Below, one piece after another: positions 33,924 through 42,115 of a DNA stretch of 64,000 nt. This DNA is from Chitinophagaceae bacterium (lineage in GTDB: Bacteria > Bacteroidota > Bacteroidia > Chitinophagales > Chitinophagaceae), in assembly GCA_017307755.1 (NCBI GenBank), contig JAFKGQ010000005.1, positions 496,001-560,000 on the forward strand, given 5' to 3'. The position numbers and the translations under genes were made by a program. Numbering within the stretch: position 1 is the stretch's first letter; every line of letters begins with the position of its first letter. The notes beneath the pieces were generated by a model. It had not been told where the DNA came from. It was given only the letters and a program-made list of their open reading frames with translations, and searched no databases.

Positions 33924-35621
33924 TTAGTTGTAAGAAGTTTCCTGGGGTGAATAATTGCTCCATGTCTTTGTCCAGTCTACAGAGCCGAAAGCGCCTCTGA
34001 ATGATATAGTCTTGTCGATGAAGGCGTCTCCCAGCTCGCTCTCCGTAAAAGCGGCGCCTGACCCCAATAATGATCCGTCCGGAATGGTCATCACAGGGCC
34101 GTGAAGCTTGCTGTAGAGGACAAGGTTGAGTACACCCAGATCATCGTATTTGGTCCAGGGATTAGGGGATTGGAAGAAAGGCGCCTCCTGTTGTAGCTTC
34201 AGGGTATCATTGGATACATTGAAATCATCGTATTGAGGGGTGCCGTTGGCATACCCAAATCCGCTGTAGGAGCTGGTGATATTCTCGGGACTGAAACAGT
34301 AGCCTCGCTGGGGAGGATCTTCATGGCTCAACGTTGTCTGTGAGGTCGCCAGGTTGTAGGTCAGGCTGGTGCGTCTGATGACCGACCCGCCGTTGCCGTA
34401 AGCGTTCCAGGCGCGGGGGCCATCTACCGAAATGCCGGCCAGCCAGGCAGCCAGGATCGCGGAATTGAAAAGTTGCAGGGTGCCGCCCAGGTCCGTGCCC
34501 GTTATTCTGTCGTAACCACCGATGTGTACACTTCTGCCAGCGTGCCTGTTCAATACGCCATCTATATTCATCTGGGAACTATAATTGGGGCCGGAGCTGT
34601 TGGCGGCCCTGGACAGACCATTGGGACCTACCAGGGTGAGGTTGCTGACAGTGATAGGCCGGGAGGATCTTGCGATAAGACCATCTGCGCTGTATTGGTC
34701 AGCGTAGACGGGGTCTTTTATACCAAATAGGAATTGGGCGATGACCCGGCTGTCGCCGGCGAAGTCGAAGTCGGTGCCGGCGCAGCCAAAGGCTATCAGG
34801 TTTTTCAGATAAGTAGTGGTGCTGGCGGCGGCGGCGCAGCGGAAACCATCTCCGGCGCTATAGGACGTCTCTATATAAGCCATCTTTCCAGCGGCGGTGC
34901 TCCTGTTTATCATCAGGGCAGCGCCTGGTTCAATGGGCAGGTGATAGCCCGCAAATTCTATTCGCATGTATTGCAGCACATCATTGGCATTGGCGGCATT
35001 GGGTCCGCCTGCCAGCGTGATCCCCTTCCAGTCGCCGGGAGTGCGGCGGGTGACTGCCTGGTCGGAAGTAAAGACGATGGGCTTATCGGCTGTACCGTTG
35101 GCCACCAGTTTAGCGCCGTCATCGATAATGAGGGAAGCAAATGTTTCCTTGCTGGCAAAAATGGTAGTCCCTTCCTTGATGGTCATTGTGGCGCCTGCCT
35201 TTAAATGTACTTCGCCTTTTAACAGCCAGAGCTTATCGGTGGACAACGTAATGTCGCCGGACAGCTCTCCGCTGAGGACGGTAGTGATGTTGAATGTCTG
35301 GCCGAAGTTGAAAGACTGCGATCCTGTTGTTACGGAAATGTTACCATTTCTGGGAGCATCCGGTACGATGACGCGCAGCTCCGACTTGCCGGCTGCCACT
35401 ACTTTGGCATCCACGCCATTGATAGTGACCTTATTGGCTGCATTGTCCGGCTGAAAGCCGACGCCATAGATCGTCACTGTATCGCCCGTATGCGCACTGC
35501 CAGGTTCTACGCCGACAATACCATAAGAAAGGCCATCCGCATGATCGGCGTTTTTTTTGCAGGAACTAAAAATTCCCAGAAAGAGAATGGAGATCGATAA
35601 AAAGTAGTGGAGGGTTTTCAT
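33924..35621 (-). CDS. TIG plus right-handed beta-helix lipoprotein (paralogue)
   Basis: A 565-residue lipoprotein (lipobox FSSC, then KKN). It has a TIG domain at ~33-115 (VGVEPGSAHTGDTVTIYGVGF) and a beta-helix at ~120-490 with STDKLWLLKGEVHLKAGATM, IKEGTTIFASKE and IVFTSDQAVTRRTPGDWKGI. It is a tandem paralogue of the gene that follows and is the first structural gene after the ECF sigma factor, 53 bases downstream of its stop. Glycine- and aspartate-rich turns suggest a solenoid that could bind a polymer; there is no sign of lyase or hydrolase residues. Confidence 0.75.
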   Translation of the reverse strand: MKTLHYFLSISILFLGIFSSCKKNADHADGLSYGIVGVEPGSAHTGDTVTIYGVGFQPDNAANKVTINGVDAKVVAAGKSELRVIVPDAPRNGNISVTTGSQSFNFGQTFNITTVLSGELSGDITLSTDKLWLLKGEVHLKAGATMTIKEGTTIFASKETFASLIIDDGAKLVANGTADKPIVFTSDQAVTRRTPGDWKGITLAGGPNAANANDVLQYMRIEFAGYHLPIEPGAALMINRSTAAGKMAYIETSYSAGDGFRCAAAASTTTYLKNLIAFGCAGTDFDFAGDSRVIAQFLFGIKDPVYADQYSADGLIARSSRPITVSNLTLVGPNGLSRAANSSGPNYSSQMNIDGVLNRHAGRSVHIGGYDRITGTDLGGTLQLFNSAILAAWLAGISVDGPRAWNAYGNGGSVIRRTSLTYNLATSQTTLSHEDPPQRGYCFSPENITSSYSGFGYANGTPQYDDFNVSNDTLKLQQEAPFFQSPNPWTKYDDLGVLNLVLYSKLHGPVMTIPDGSLLGSGAAFTESELGDAFIDKTISFRGAFGSVDWTKTWSNYSPQETSYN

Positions 35622-35674
35622 ACAAATAGTCTGGTTGCCTATAAGTATGACCTCAAACGATCAGAATCTCCCAG

Positions 35675-36250
35675 TCAGAAATAAGAAAATTGGAAAAGAA
35701 AAATAAACATGGACAGGAGTTGTGCCAGGAGAAAGCGAATGTCGCGGTAAGAGCTCAATAAATGGTTTTGCACAGTCTTTTGTGTGATGTTCAACTGCTG
35801 TGCGATGACCCCGGTCTTGAGGTCCTGTTCATACCGCAGCTGAAAGATCTTTTTTCGCTGGGGAGGCATGTTGTCTACCAGCGAGTGGAATGCCTTAATA
35901 AGCTCATCTGTAATGAGCTGATGATCAGCAGAGGATGAGTGGGGTAACAGTCTTTCGGCGATGTTGTAACAATCTTCATTCACCTTATGGCTGGCCACTA
36001 ATTTGAAAACATTGTTCCGGACGGCGGTGTTGAGATAGGCAGGTAAGTTTTGGATGTCCAGCGATGTCCGGCGCTCCCACAAACGTATAAATATATCCTG
36101 GGTGAGGTCCTGGCTTTGTTTAATATCTTTTAGCCTATCGTAGGCTTGCATAAAGGTTTTGTCCCAGTATTTATTATATATTTCCGAGAACGCATCGCTG
36201 CTGCCCGTCTTTATTTGTCTGAGCAGCTCGTCGTCATTGAAGACCTCCAT
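35675..36250 (-). CDS. ECF-type RNA polymerase sigma factor
   Basis: A 191-residue sigma-70-family ECF factor from ATG 36250 (MEVFNDDELLRQI); a TTG at 36256 is a less likely start. Region 2 is FSEIYNKYWDKTFMQAYDRL followed by SQDLTQDIFIRLWERR (~20-70). Region 4 is MPPQRKKIFQLRYEQDLK and IAQQLNITQKTVQNHLLSS (~125-170). A hydrophobic tail (LLAQLLSMFIFLFQFSYF) ends the protein, as in many Bacteroidota ECF factors of the FecI/RagI kind. It heads an operon that ends with a FecR, and it probably transcribes the operon, including itself. A perfect 16-bp palindrome abuts its start codon. Confidence 0.95.
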   Translation of the reverse strand: MEVFNDDELLRQIKTGSSDAFSEIYNKYWDKTFMQAYDRLKDIKQSQDLTQDIFIRLWERRTSLDIQNLPAYLNTAVRNNVFKLVASHKVNEDCYNIAERLLPHSSSADHQLITDELIKAFHSLVDNMPPQRKKIFQLRYEQDLKTGVIAQQLNITQKTVQNHLLSSYRDIRFLLAQLLSMFIFLFQFSYF

Positions 36251-36266
36251 GCGCAAGATTTTGCGC
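36251..36266 (-). promoter_or_regulatory. 16-bp palindrome between -7 box and sigma start codon
   Basis: GCGCAAAATCTTGCGC (minus strand; arms GCGCAA/TTGCGC) lies exactly between a TAGCTTTG box and the ATG of the sigma gene, so it would overlap the transcription start and the 5' end of the mRNA. It could be a repressor operator, or an RNA hairpin masking the ribosome site. Confidence 0.5.
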
Positions 36267-36274
36267 CAAAGCTA
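36267..36274 (-). promoter_or_regulatory. TAnnTTTG -7 box of the sigma-factor operon
   Basis: TAGCTTTG on the minus strand matches the housekeeping -7 consensus and is 16 bases from the ATG at 36250. No good -33 TTTG lies at the usual distance, which may mean activator- or ECF-dependent control. Confidence 0.45.
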
Positions 36275-36320
36275 TCATCCCAATGTTAACAGTATGTGAC
36301 CATATCGGTTAAATTAAAAA

Positions 36321-36350
36321 AAAACGACGCCCGGATGGAGCGTCGTTTTT
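36321..36350. terminator. Intrinsic terminator downstream of the YncE-like gene
   Basis: AAAACGACGC-CCGGATGGA-GCGTCGTTTT forms a 10-bp stem with flanking A/T runs on both strands. It ends the minus-strand receptor/beta-helix/YncE transcript (stop at 36367) and isolates the sigma promoter from read-through. Confidence 0.9.
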
Positions 36351-36366
36351 TTATTGTCATTGAGGC

Positions 36367-37368
36367 TCATTGAGGCTTATATACCAGCACGGCGAATGTC
36401 CCGGGCACTATATTACGGGTGCCGGGTTGAAATTCGGGGGCGCTGAAATAGACCTTTTTTGTCTTTTTGTCCAGGGCCATTGTTTTGGCGCGGGGGACAG
36501 TAGTAATGGTCTGGATGACAGCGTATTTGTCGGCGGATTCCTGCCGGATGACGGTAGCGGTGGCATCCCCGTTGGAAACAAATATGAGCTTGTCGTCTGC
36601 ATCATACACGACTGCGTCGACACCGGCGCCGATGGGCAGGGTGGTGATGACCTTACCATTTGTGGCATCTACAACGCTCAACCCTTTATTGGTGCGGCAT
36701 CCTGTGAACAAGCGCTGGTTGGCGGCGTCGAATGCGATGCCGGTGGGCTGGCCGCAGGGGGACAGGGGGTAGGTGGCTTTAACAGCCATAGTCTTCGTGT
36801 CGATGACTTTCAGACTATTCAGGTCCTCGATGTTGTTATAGATAAGCCCTTTGCCGTTGGAAACGGCGAATTCGGGGCCTCCTCCCAGGTCGATGGTCTT
36901 TACCAGTTCCAGCGAATGTATATCGATGACACAGGTGTTCTTGCTTTCCCCGTTGAAAACAAATACTTTTTTGGAATATGGATCATAAATGATAGCATCT
37001 TCATCCTTGACGGGCAGCTGGATGGTCTTGATCACTTTGAAAGTGGTAAGATCGACGACGGCCACGGCGCCTGCTTTGCCGTCGCTGATAAATCCTTTAT
37101 TTACCTCGTTCACGATGGCGATGCCATGAACGCCTTTTAGTCCATCGATGACGGCGATGGGTTTTTCAGTAGCCAGGTCGACCACATTAAAGGTTGTGCC
37201 ATGGGATACGAACAAGTGTCTGTTGGCATCGTCGATGGCTATGTAGTCATAGCCGCCATCTCCCGGCAAAGGGATCTTCTTGTCAAAAGCATACTGTTGC
37301 CCTCTAACAGTCTGGCTGGCAAGAGACAGGACCACCAGGGCCAGGGATAATAGATTCTTTTTGATCAT
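36367..37368 (-). CDS. YncE-like secreted beta-propeller protein
   Basis: A 333-residue exported protein from ATG 37368 (signal peptide MIKKNLLSLALVVLSLASQTVRGQ). It consists of seven-bladed-type repeats of ~42 residues with the YncE/cytochrome-D1-like pattern: YDYIAIDDANRHLFVSHG, FNVVDLATEKPIAVIDG, VAVVDLTTFKVIKTIQL, CVIDIHSLELVKTIDLG, GIAFDAANQRLFTGC, LSVVDATNGKVITTLPIG. YncE-type propellers are periplasmic binding or scaffold proteins of uncertain function. It is last in a minus-strand set with the TonB receptor at 41425 and the beta-helix lipoprotein at 38685, 60 bases after the latter, and is followed by a strong terminator. Confidence 0.85.
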   Translation of the reverse strand: MIKKNLLSLALVVLSLASQTVRGQQYAFDKKIPLPGDGGYDYIAIDDANRHLFVSHGTTFNVVDLATEKPIAVIDGLKGVHGIAIVNEVNKGFISDGKAGAVAVVDLTTFKVIKTIQLPVKDEDAIIYDPYSKKVFVFNGESKNTCVIDIHSLELVKTIDLGGGPEFAVSNGKGLIYNNIEDLNSLKVIDTKTMAVKATYPLSPCGQPTGIAFDAANQRLFTGCRTNKGLSVVDATNGKVITTLPIGAGVDAVVYDADDKLIFVSNGDATATVIRQESADKYAVIQTITTVPRAKTMALDKKTKKVYFSAPEFQPGTRNIVPGTFAVLVYKPQ

Positions 37369-37428
37369 TTTTTTGAGATTAGTAACCAAAGGTCAAGGAT
37401 AAAACTGAAGAAAAACTGGAAACAGACA

Positions 37429-38685
37429 TTAATATCCTTTGTCATGGCGATTACCTTTTCCACCCGTCGTATCGGTGACATAGGCGCCGATGTCGCTGCT
37501 GGCGCCGGGGACGCCGGCGGGCAGATTGAGCGCCGGGCCTGTGTATCCCATGCCTAACGCCTTAGAGCCTGATTGCAAATGAAAGTCGAAGCTCGTTGGG
37601 ATGATCCTGACAGTGGGGTCGGGAGGAGGCGTGTATCCTACGAACTTAGGATCATTGGCGCCCGTCGTATTGAGATCGATGATATCATTGGATTGGGGAG
37701 TGCCTATTTCTCCGGCGGGGTACATGCGCTGACGCAGGGAGTCCACCGTCACGTAAAAATAATTATTGTTGTAGGTCGTATGCTGGTAATCTGAATTGGT
37801 TGTGATGTCCAGTTCCCAATAATTATTTACCAGCAGGTTGTTATAGACCCTGGCCTGGGAGAATTCATCTACGAGGATGCCGCGACCGGGCTCTCCTGAA
37901 CCCCGGCGAAAGCCGTTGTCTACGCAGGTGTTGTTGTAGACGGCTACATTTGTTTGGGGGTTTTGGACCGTATTGCTGGTATATACCTTGATAGCGCTGC
38001 CTGCTCCGCCCCACAGTACGTTATAGGCTACTACACCAGTGACCCCGGCATGGAAGTCGATGGCATCACCGTCCCCTGTACCATTGCCGTAGAGGCTATT
38101 GCGGAGGATCTTGACATTGGAGGTAGAGAAAACGCCGATGGCATTATCCTGCCCGCCTACGAACCAGCAGTCCTCGATGTCGACGGGGATGGGAGACTTT
38201 ACAGCGATGGTCTGTGTAGGTTGGCCTCCTGCATCGGGTCCTCCTGCCCAGAGCACTTTTGTCCAGTAGAAGGTGACGGATTTAGCGCTGTCGCATTGGA
38301 AGCCGCCCCATTGGCCGGGTTGCTGTGCGACGGTGGAATTGAAGGTAATAGGTTTTGCCTGGGTGCCCAGGGATGCGATAGTGCCCTGGATAAGGAAGGC
38401 ATAATCGCCTGTGAGGTTGATCTTTGCACCAGGTTGAATGATGAGGGTGTCTGTCGGCAGGACGGTAAGGGTGCCGTTGACGGTGTAGGTGGAATCCGTG
38501 AGCATGACGCCTTTAATATTACCGCCGCTGATGGTGGTAGTGGTAATAGCGTTTGCCGGCAGTACGACGCCACTGCTGGCCGAACTGGAGCTTTTGCTGC
38601 AGCCTGAGAAAATAAATGCGCCGGCGGCGAGTAGGCCGGCGGTCTTTATACATTTTAGGAATGTCTGATCGAATGTGGGCTTCAT
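37429..38685 (-). CDS. Right-handed beta-helix lipoprotein
   Basis: A 418-residue lipoprotein from ATG 38685 (lipobox FSGC, then SKSSSSASS linker). An upstream Met at 38721 overlaps the receptor gene and lacks a signal. The beta-helix part (~50-330) includes LTDSTYTVNGTLTVLPTDTL, IIQPGAKINLTGDYAFLIQG, KPITFNSTVAQQPGQWGG and NTCVDNGFRRGSGEPGRGIL. A C-terminal GAYVTDTTGG closes it. It is clearly related to the lipoprotein at 61624-63015, with matching opening and closing phrases, and both follow paralogous TonB receptors. No hydrolase or lyase triad was recognised. Its role as a receptor partner is inferred. Confidence 0.75.
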   Translation of the reverse strand: MKPTFDQTFLKCIKTAGLLAAGAFIFSGCSKSSSSASSGVVLPANAITTTTISGGNIKGVMLTDSTYTVNGTLTVLPTDTLIIQPGAKINLTGDYAFLIQGTIASLGTQAKPITFNSTVAQQPGQWGGFQCDSAKSVTFYWTKVLWAGGPDAGGQPTQTIAVKSPIPVDIEDCWFVGGQDNAIGVFSTSNVKILRNSLYGNGTGDGDAIDFHAGVTGVVAYNVLWGGAGSAIKVYTSNTVQNPQTNVAVYNNTCVDNGFRRGSGEPGRGILVDEFSQARVYNNLLVNNYWELDITTNSDYQHTTYNNNYFYVTVDSLRQRMYPAGEIGTPQSNDIIDLNTTGANDPKFVGYTPPPDPTVRIIPTSFDFHLQSGSKALGMGYTGPALNLPAGVPGASSDIGAYVTDTTGGKGNRHDKGY

Positions 38686-38710
38686 ATTGATTTTTTTTGG
38701 TGTAATAGTG

Positions 38711-41425
38711 TTAATGTTCATAGCGGATGCCGATGTTATAAGTGGCTTTATAAGTATTTTTTAGCACCAGGATGTCATTTTGAACATACTGTTTGACGGG
38801 GGTATTCAGGAGGTTGTTGAATTTTCCGAATACGGTGAAATGTTTATAAATATCTTTTTCGGCGGAAAGGGAGAGGGTATGCATGGGACGCTGGTAATTA
38901 TCTGCGCCTGCGTACAGACCGGTGGACGCCAGGGTGGTGCCCTGGTATTCATAAGCCAGCTGGGCAAAGGCGCCATGCCGGGTGTCCTTGTACAATAAGG
39001 AGAGGTTGGCAACATGCTCTGCCTGTCCCTGCATGGGGCGGGTAAGTCTTACCGTTTTACCCTGGAAGGTTTTCTGATCGCTGGAGATGGTGGAATGGGT
39101 ATATGTATAATTACCTGTGATACCTAATCTGCCCCAATATTGGGTGAAGGAGATCTCGCCGCCAAAATTGTTTGCCGGATAGGAGTTCAGGGGTTTTACC
39201 CTATATTTTCCCACGCTGGTGCCTGTCGTATCCAACTGGATCTCTATCGGGTCCTGGATATGTTTATAGAAGCCGCCTATAAATAAATGCTCTTCGCCTT
39301 TTGGGAAAAGCTCATACCGGATGTCGATGTTGTCGGCCACGGAGTGCCGGACATAAGGATTTCCTTCGGTGACTGTACCGCTGGTGGTGGCTATGCTGCC
39401 GGGTGTAGGCACCAGTTCGTAGTAGCCGGGTCTGGCGATGCTTCGGAAATAAGAAAAATGGAGGTCCTGTTTTTCGGAAAACTTGTATCTGGCAAAGGCG
39501 CTGGGGAGGAAGTCCTGGTAGGTCTGATTGCCAAACATGAGCGAGCCGGGGACGTATACAAGGACGTTCCATTTGTCGTCGGTGTTTTCCACCCGCAGAC
39601 CGCCACCAGCCTCCCATCTACGTATCTTATATTTGAACATCAGGTATTCCGCATAGATAGTTTCGCTCGCCTTGTAACTATTCGGATTATAGGTTGTACC
39701 GGAGGGATTGAACACCTCCCATTGGGTATCGTATATATTGGTCCAGAAGGGTTTGGGATTGGCTCCGCCGGAGGCATTGGTGGCAGGTGGAAGGAGACGA
39801 TAGTCGTCTTCCGTATTGTATCTTGAAAGATGGCGGTACAGACCGCCGGCCTTTAGTTGGAGATCATTACCTCCGAATCTTTTATGCCAGTCGAGATTAA
39901 GCACACCGGAATATTGTTTGTCGTTGTTCTTTTGCCAGGCGCGTGTAATGTCGTCGAAATAGGTAGGTGTCCTGCTATGATCGTAATTGATCAGGAAGTC
40001 GGTGGTAATGGTGGCTACGTCTGGCTGCCGGCTGCCCGCATCGGCATAGACGCCTGACCAGTCCAGTTGGAAGGTGGGAGATAGTACGTGCTGGCCGGAC
40101 AGTTTGAGGTTCTCTACGTATTGATGCTGGGTTTGGGATTGCATGTCGACATGTACCTGTCCTGTGCCTGGTCCTGCCCGCCCGGTGCCGGTGAGGGTAG
40201 TGTCGAAGCTGATGCGGGATTGCGCAAGGTAACTGTATAAATAAAAATTGTCGATGTTGATCTTATTCTTTTCATCGATCACATAGTCGAGATGAGCCAC
40301 CAGTCCATTGTTCAACTGCTGTGTATATTCATAGTTGCTGAAGCCGTCCTGGGGATGCAGACGGCCGGTGGTGTCACTCCCGGGGGTGGTTGTAGCCAGG
40401 TAGCCGATGTTCCCATAATACTGGTTTTGGAGATTGTCGGCCAGCACAAAACCCAACTTGTCATGCAGATACCTGTGGGTGAAGGAAAAGCCTGCCAGGG
40501 CGGTAGGGGGCGCCTGTCTGGGCTGGAAGTCCAGGTTGCTGCGGGAAAAATCACCCGGCTGCGCGGTATATTTTGGTGAATTGCGTTGGACTGGGCTTAG
40601 AGACTGGATGGCTGACTTTTTAAAATCAAGATATTTTTCATCAAAGAAGAGCTGGCTATATCCGATGCTGGCCGTAGCCTTGAAAGAGGTTTTATCGGGT
40701 GCATCCTTGACAACCATATTTACGGTGCCGCCGGTGGCGTCGCCTTCCATGTCCGGCAGCAGCGACTTGCTGATCTCGATGCTGCTGAGGATATCAGAAG
40801 GGATGATGTTCAGCTGGACATACCTGTTCTTATTATCAGGGCTGGCGATCTTTATTCCATTGAGCAACGTATTATTATACCGGGGTTCCATGCCACGTAT
40901 GACGGCATAGGCTTCATCTCCACCGCTGTTGCGTTGAATAGTGATACCGCTCATCCGCTGGAGCACATTGGCGGCGTTGATATCGGGACTGCGGACCATG
41001 GCCTGGGAAGAAATGACATTTATCATATTGGCGGCATTTCTTTCCCTGTCGCGCGAACCCGTCTCTTTTTCCCTGTCGGAGTGTCCGAATACGGTGACCT
41101 CGTTCATGGACACGCTTTGCGGAGTGAGCCTGATAAATACGCTGGTGGTCCTGCCGTCTTTTACCGTGACATGATAATGAGCTTCAGTGTACCCTACATT
41201 GGTGATCACCAGGTCGTATTCACCGGCGGGAATATGTAACAGCTCAAAATTGCCTTTGTCGTCCGCAGCCTTTCGGTAAGGGGTGTTGCTGACGGCAATA
41301 TCGGCCCTGGCAAGGCCATCCTTTGTTACTGCGTCGGAGATGTTTCCTTTGATGATCCCCTGAGAGAACAAATGTTGGGATAGGAGGAAGGGGATAAGAA
41401 TGAGAACGTGTTTTTTGAATCGCAT
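38711..41425 (-). CDS. TonB-dependent receptor (cassette A)
   Basis: A 904-residue outer-membrane receptor: signal peptide (MRFKKHVLILIPFLLSQHLFSQ), carboxypeptidase-like domain (~24-105, IIKGNISDAVTKDGLARADI), plug (NVLQRMSGITIQRNSGGDEAYAVIRGMEPRYNNTLLNGI in pieces, ~150-260) and barrel ending in TYNIGIRYEH. It is a paralogue of the receptor at 58827, sharing the plug phrases VIRGME.RY.NTL.NG, DKNR.V and MEGDA.GGT.N. Substrate unknown; no SusD, but a beta-helix lipoprotein follows. An ACATTTGCTGC element lies 26 bases upstream of the ATG on the coding strand. Confidence 0.93.
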   Translation of the reverse strand: MRFKKHVLILIPFLLSQHLFSQGIIKGNISDAVTKDGLARADIAVSNTPYRKAADDKGNFELLHIPAGEYDLVITNVGYTEAHYHVTVKDGRTTSVFIRLTPQSVSMNEVTVFGHSDREKETGSRDRERNAANMINVISSQAMVRSPDINAANVLQRMSGITIQRNSGGDEAYAVIRGMEPRYNNTLLNGIKIASPDNKNRYVQLNIIPSDILSSIEISKSLLPDMEGDATGGTVNMVVKDAPDKTSFKATASIGYSQLFFDEKYLDFKKSAIQSLSPVQRNSPKYTAQPGDFSRSNLDFQPRQAPPTALAGFSFTHRYLHDKLGFVLADNLQNQYYGNIGYLATTTPGSDTTGRLHPQDGFSNYEYTQQLNNGLVAHLDYVIDEKNKINIDNFYLYSYLAQSRISFDTTLTGTGRAGPGTGQVHVDMQSQTQHQYVENLKLSGQHVLSPTFQLDWSGVYADAGSRQPDVATITTDFLINYDHSRTPTYFDDITRAWQKNNDKQYSGVLNLDWHKRFGGNDLQLKAGGLYRHLSRYNTEDDYRLLPPATNASGGANPKPFWTNIYDTQWEVFNPSGTTYNPNSYKASETIYAEYLMFKYKIRRWEAGGGLRVENTDDKWNVLVYVPGSLMFGNQTYQDFLPSAFARYKFSEKQDLHFSYFRSIARPGYYELVPTPGSIATTSGTVTEGNPYVRHSVADNIDIRYELFPKGEEHLFIGGFYKHIQDPIEIQLDTTGTSVGKYRVKPLNSYPANNFGGEISFTQYWGRLGITGNYTYTHSTISSDQKTFQGKTVRLTRPMQGQAEHVANLSLLYKDTRHGAFAQLAYEYQGTTLASTGLYAGADNYQRPMHTLSLSAEKDIYKHFTVFGKFNNLLNTPVKQYVQNDILVLKNTYKATYNIGIRYEH

Positions 41426-41662
41426 AGGAGCAGTTGTTGTTGATCGGCAGCAAATGTGATGCTATTCGGAGGCGCCGTTTGTTAATGAGTGGTTATACAG
41501 AAATTGATAAAATTGTGGAAACAATTATGTAACATATTGATAATAGATGCAGTATGTATACAGATTTTATTCAGAATTTGCATAGGATCTTTTCAAAATG
41601 AGGGTGGTTTTTATATTTTTTTTATACTGATTGTTTACAGAATCGGGGTGTAGCATTGGGGG

Positions 41663-42109
41663 ATGAAAAACACACGTATGAAAAAACTGATCTTACCGGG
41701 CGTCATCGCCCTTTGTCTCATGACAACAGACCTTATGGCACAGAAAGTCAAAAGCGCGGAGGTGCCGGCAGCAGTAAAATCTGCATTGATAAAGAAATAT
41801 CCTTCGGCTGAAGGGGTTATCTGGGAAAAAGAGAAAGGGAATTTTGAAGCTAACTGGGGTGGAAAATCCAAGGAGGATAATTCCGTAGTTTTTACGCCTG
41901 AGGGAGTTTTTGTCGAACAAGTGGTGGCCGTTCCTGTCAGCAGTTTGCCGGCGGGTGTTGCTGTCTATGTAAAAGCGCATTACCCCGGCGCTAAGATCAC
42001 CGAAGCCGGAAAGGTCACCGATGCGCAGGGGAAGACGAGCTATGAGGCGGAAGTGAAGGGGAAGGATCTCGTGTTTGATGAGCAGGGGAATTTTATAAAG
42101 GTGGATTAG
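41663..42109 (+). CDS. PepSY-like periplasmic protein
   Basis: A 148-residue exported protein (signal peptide to TTDLMAQ; ATG 41663 or 41678). Two PepSY-like halves of ~60 residues follow: VPAAVKSALIKKYPSAEGVIWEKEKGNFEANW and LPAGVAVYVKAHYPGAKITEAGKV, each a helix with a YP turn followed by strands ending in VVFTPEGVF or LVFDEQGNF. This is the putative beta-lactamase-inhibitor-like/DUF2874 fold common in Bacteroidota; function is unknown. It is six bases upstream of the TauE/SafE-type transporter, so they form an operon. Confidence 0.85.
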   Translation: MKNTRMKKLILPGVIALCLMTTDLMAQKVKSAEVPAAVKSALIKKYPSAEGVIWEKEKGNFEANWGGKSKEDNSVVFTPEGVFVEQVVAVPVSSLPAGVAVYVKAHYPGAKITEAGKVTDAQGKTSYEAEVKGKDLVFDEQGNFIKVD

Positions 42110-42115
42110 CGGCGT

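Larger units (their letters stand above)
17205..36274 (-). other. ECF-sigma/FecR-bracketed receptor-lipoprotein operon
   Basis: Eleven minus-strand genes from the sigma factor (36250) to FecR (17205) are packed with junctions of 53, 18, 4, 8, -1, -4, 9, 14, -11 and 14 bases. No terminator-like hairpin was seen between them, and a promoter-like box lies in front of the first. Products in order: ECF sigma, two TIG plus beta-helix lipoproteins, TonB-dependent receptor, two DUF4397-like lipoproteins, TIG lipoprotein, DUF4397-like lipoprotein, YD-like lipoprotein, Oar-like TonB-dependent receptor, FecR. The spacing and overlaps support a single transcript; function is unknown. Confidence 0.7.
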
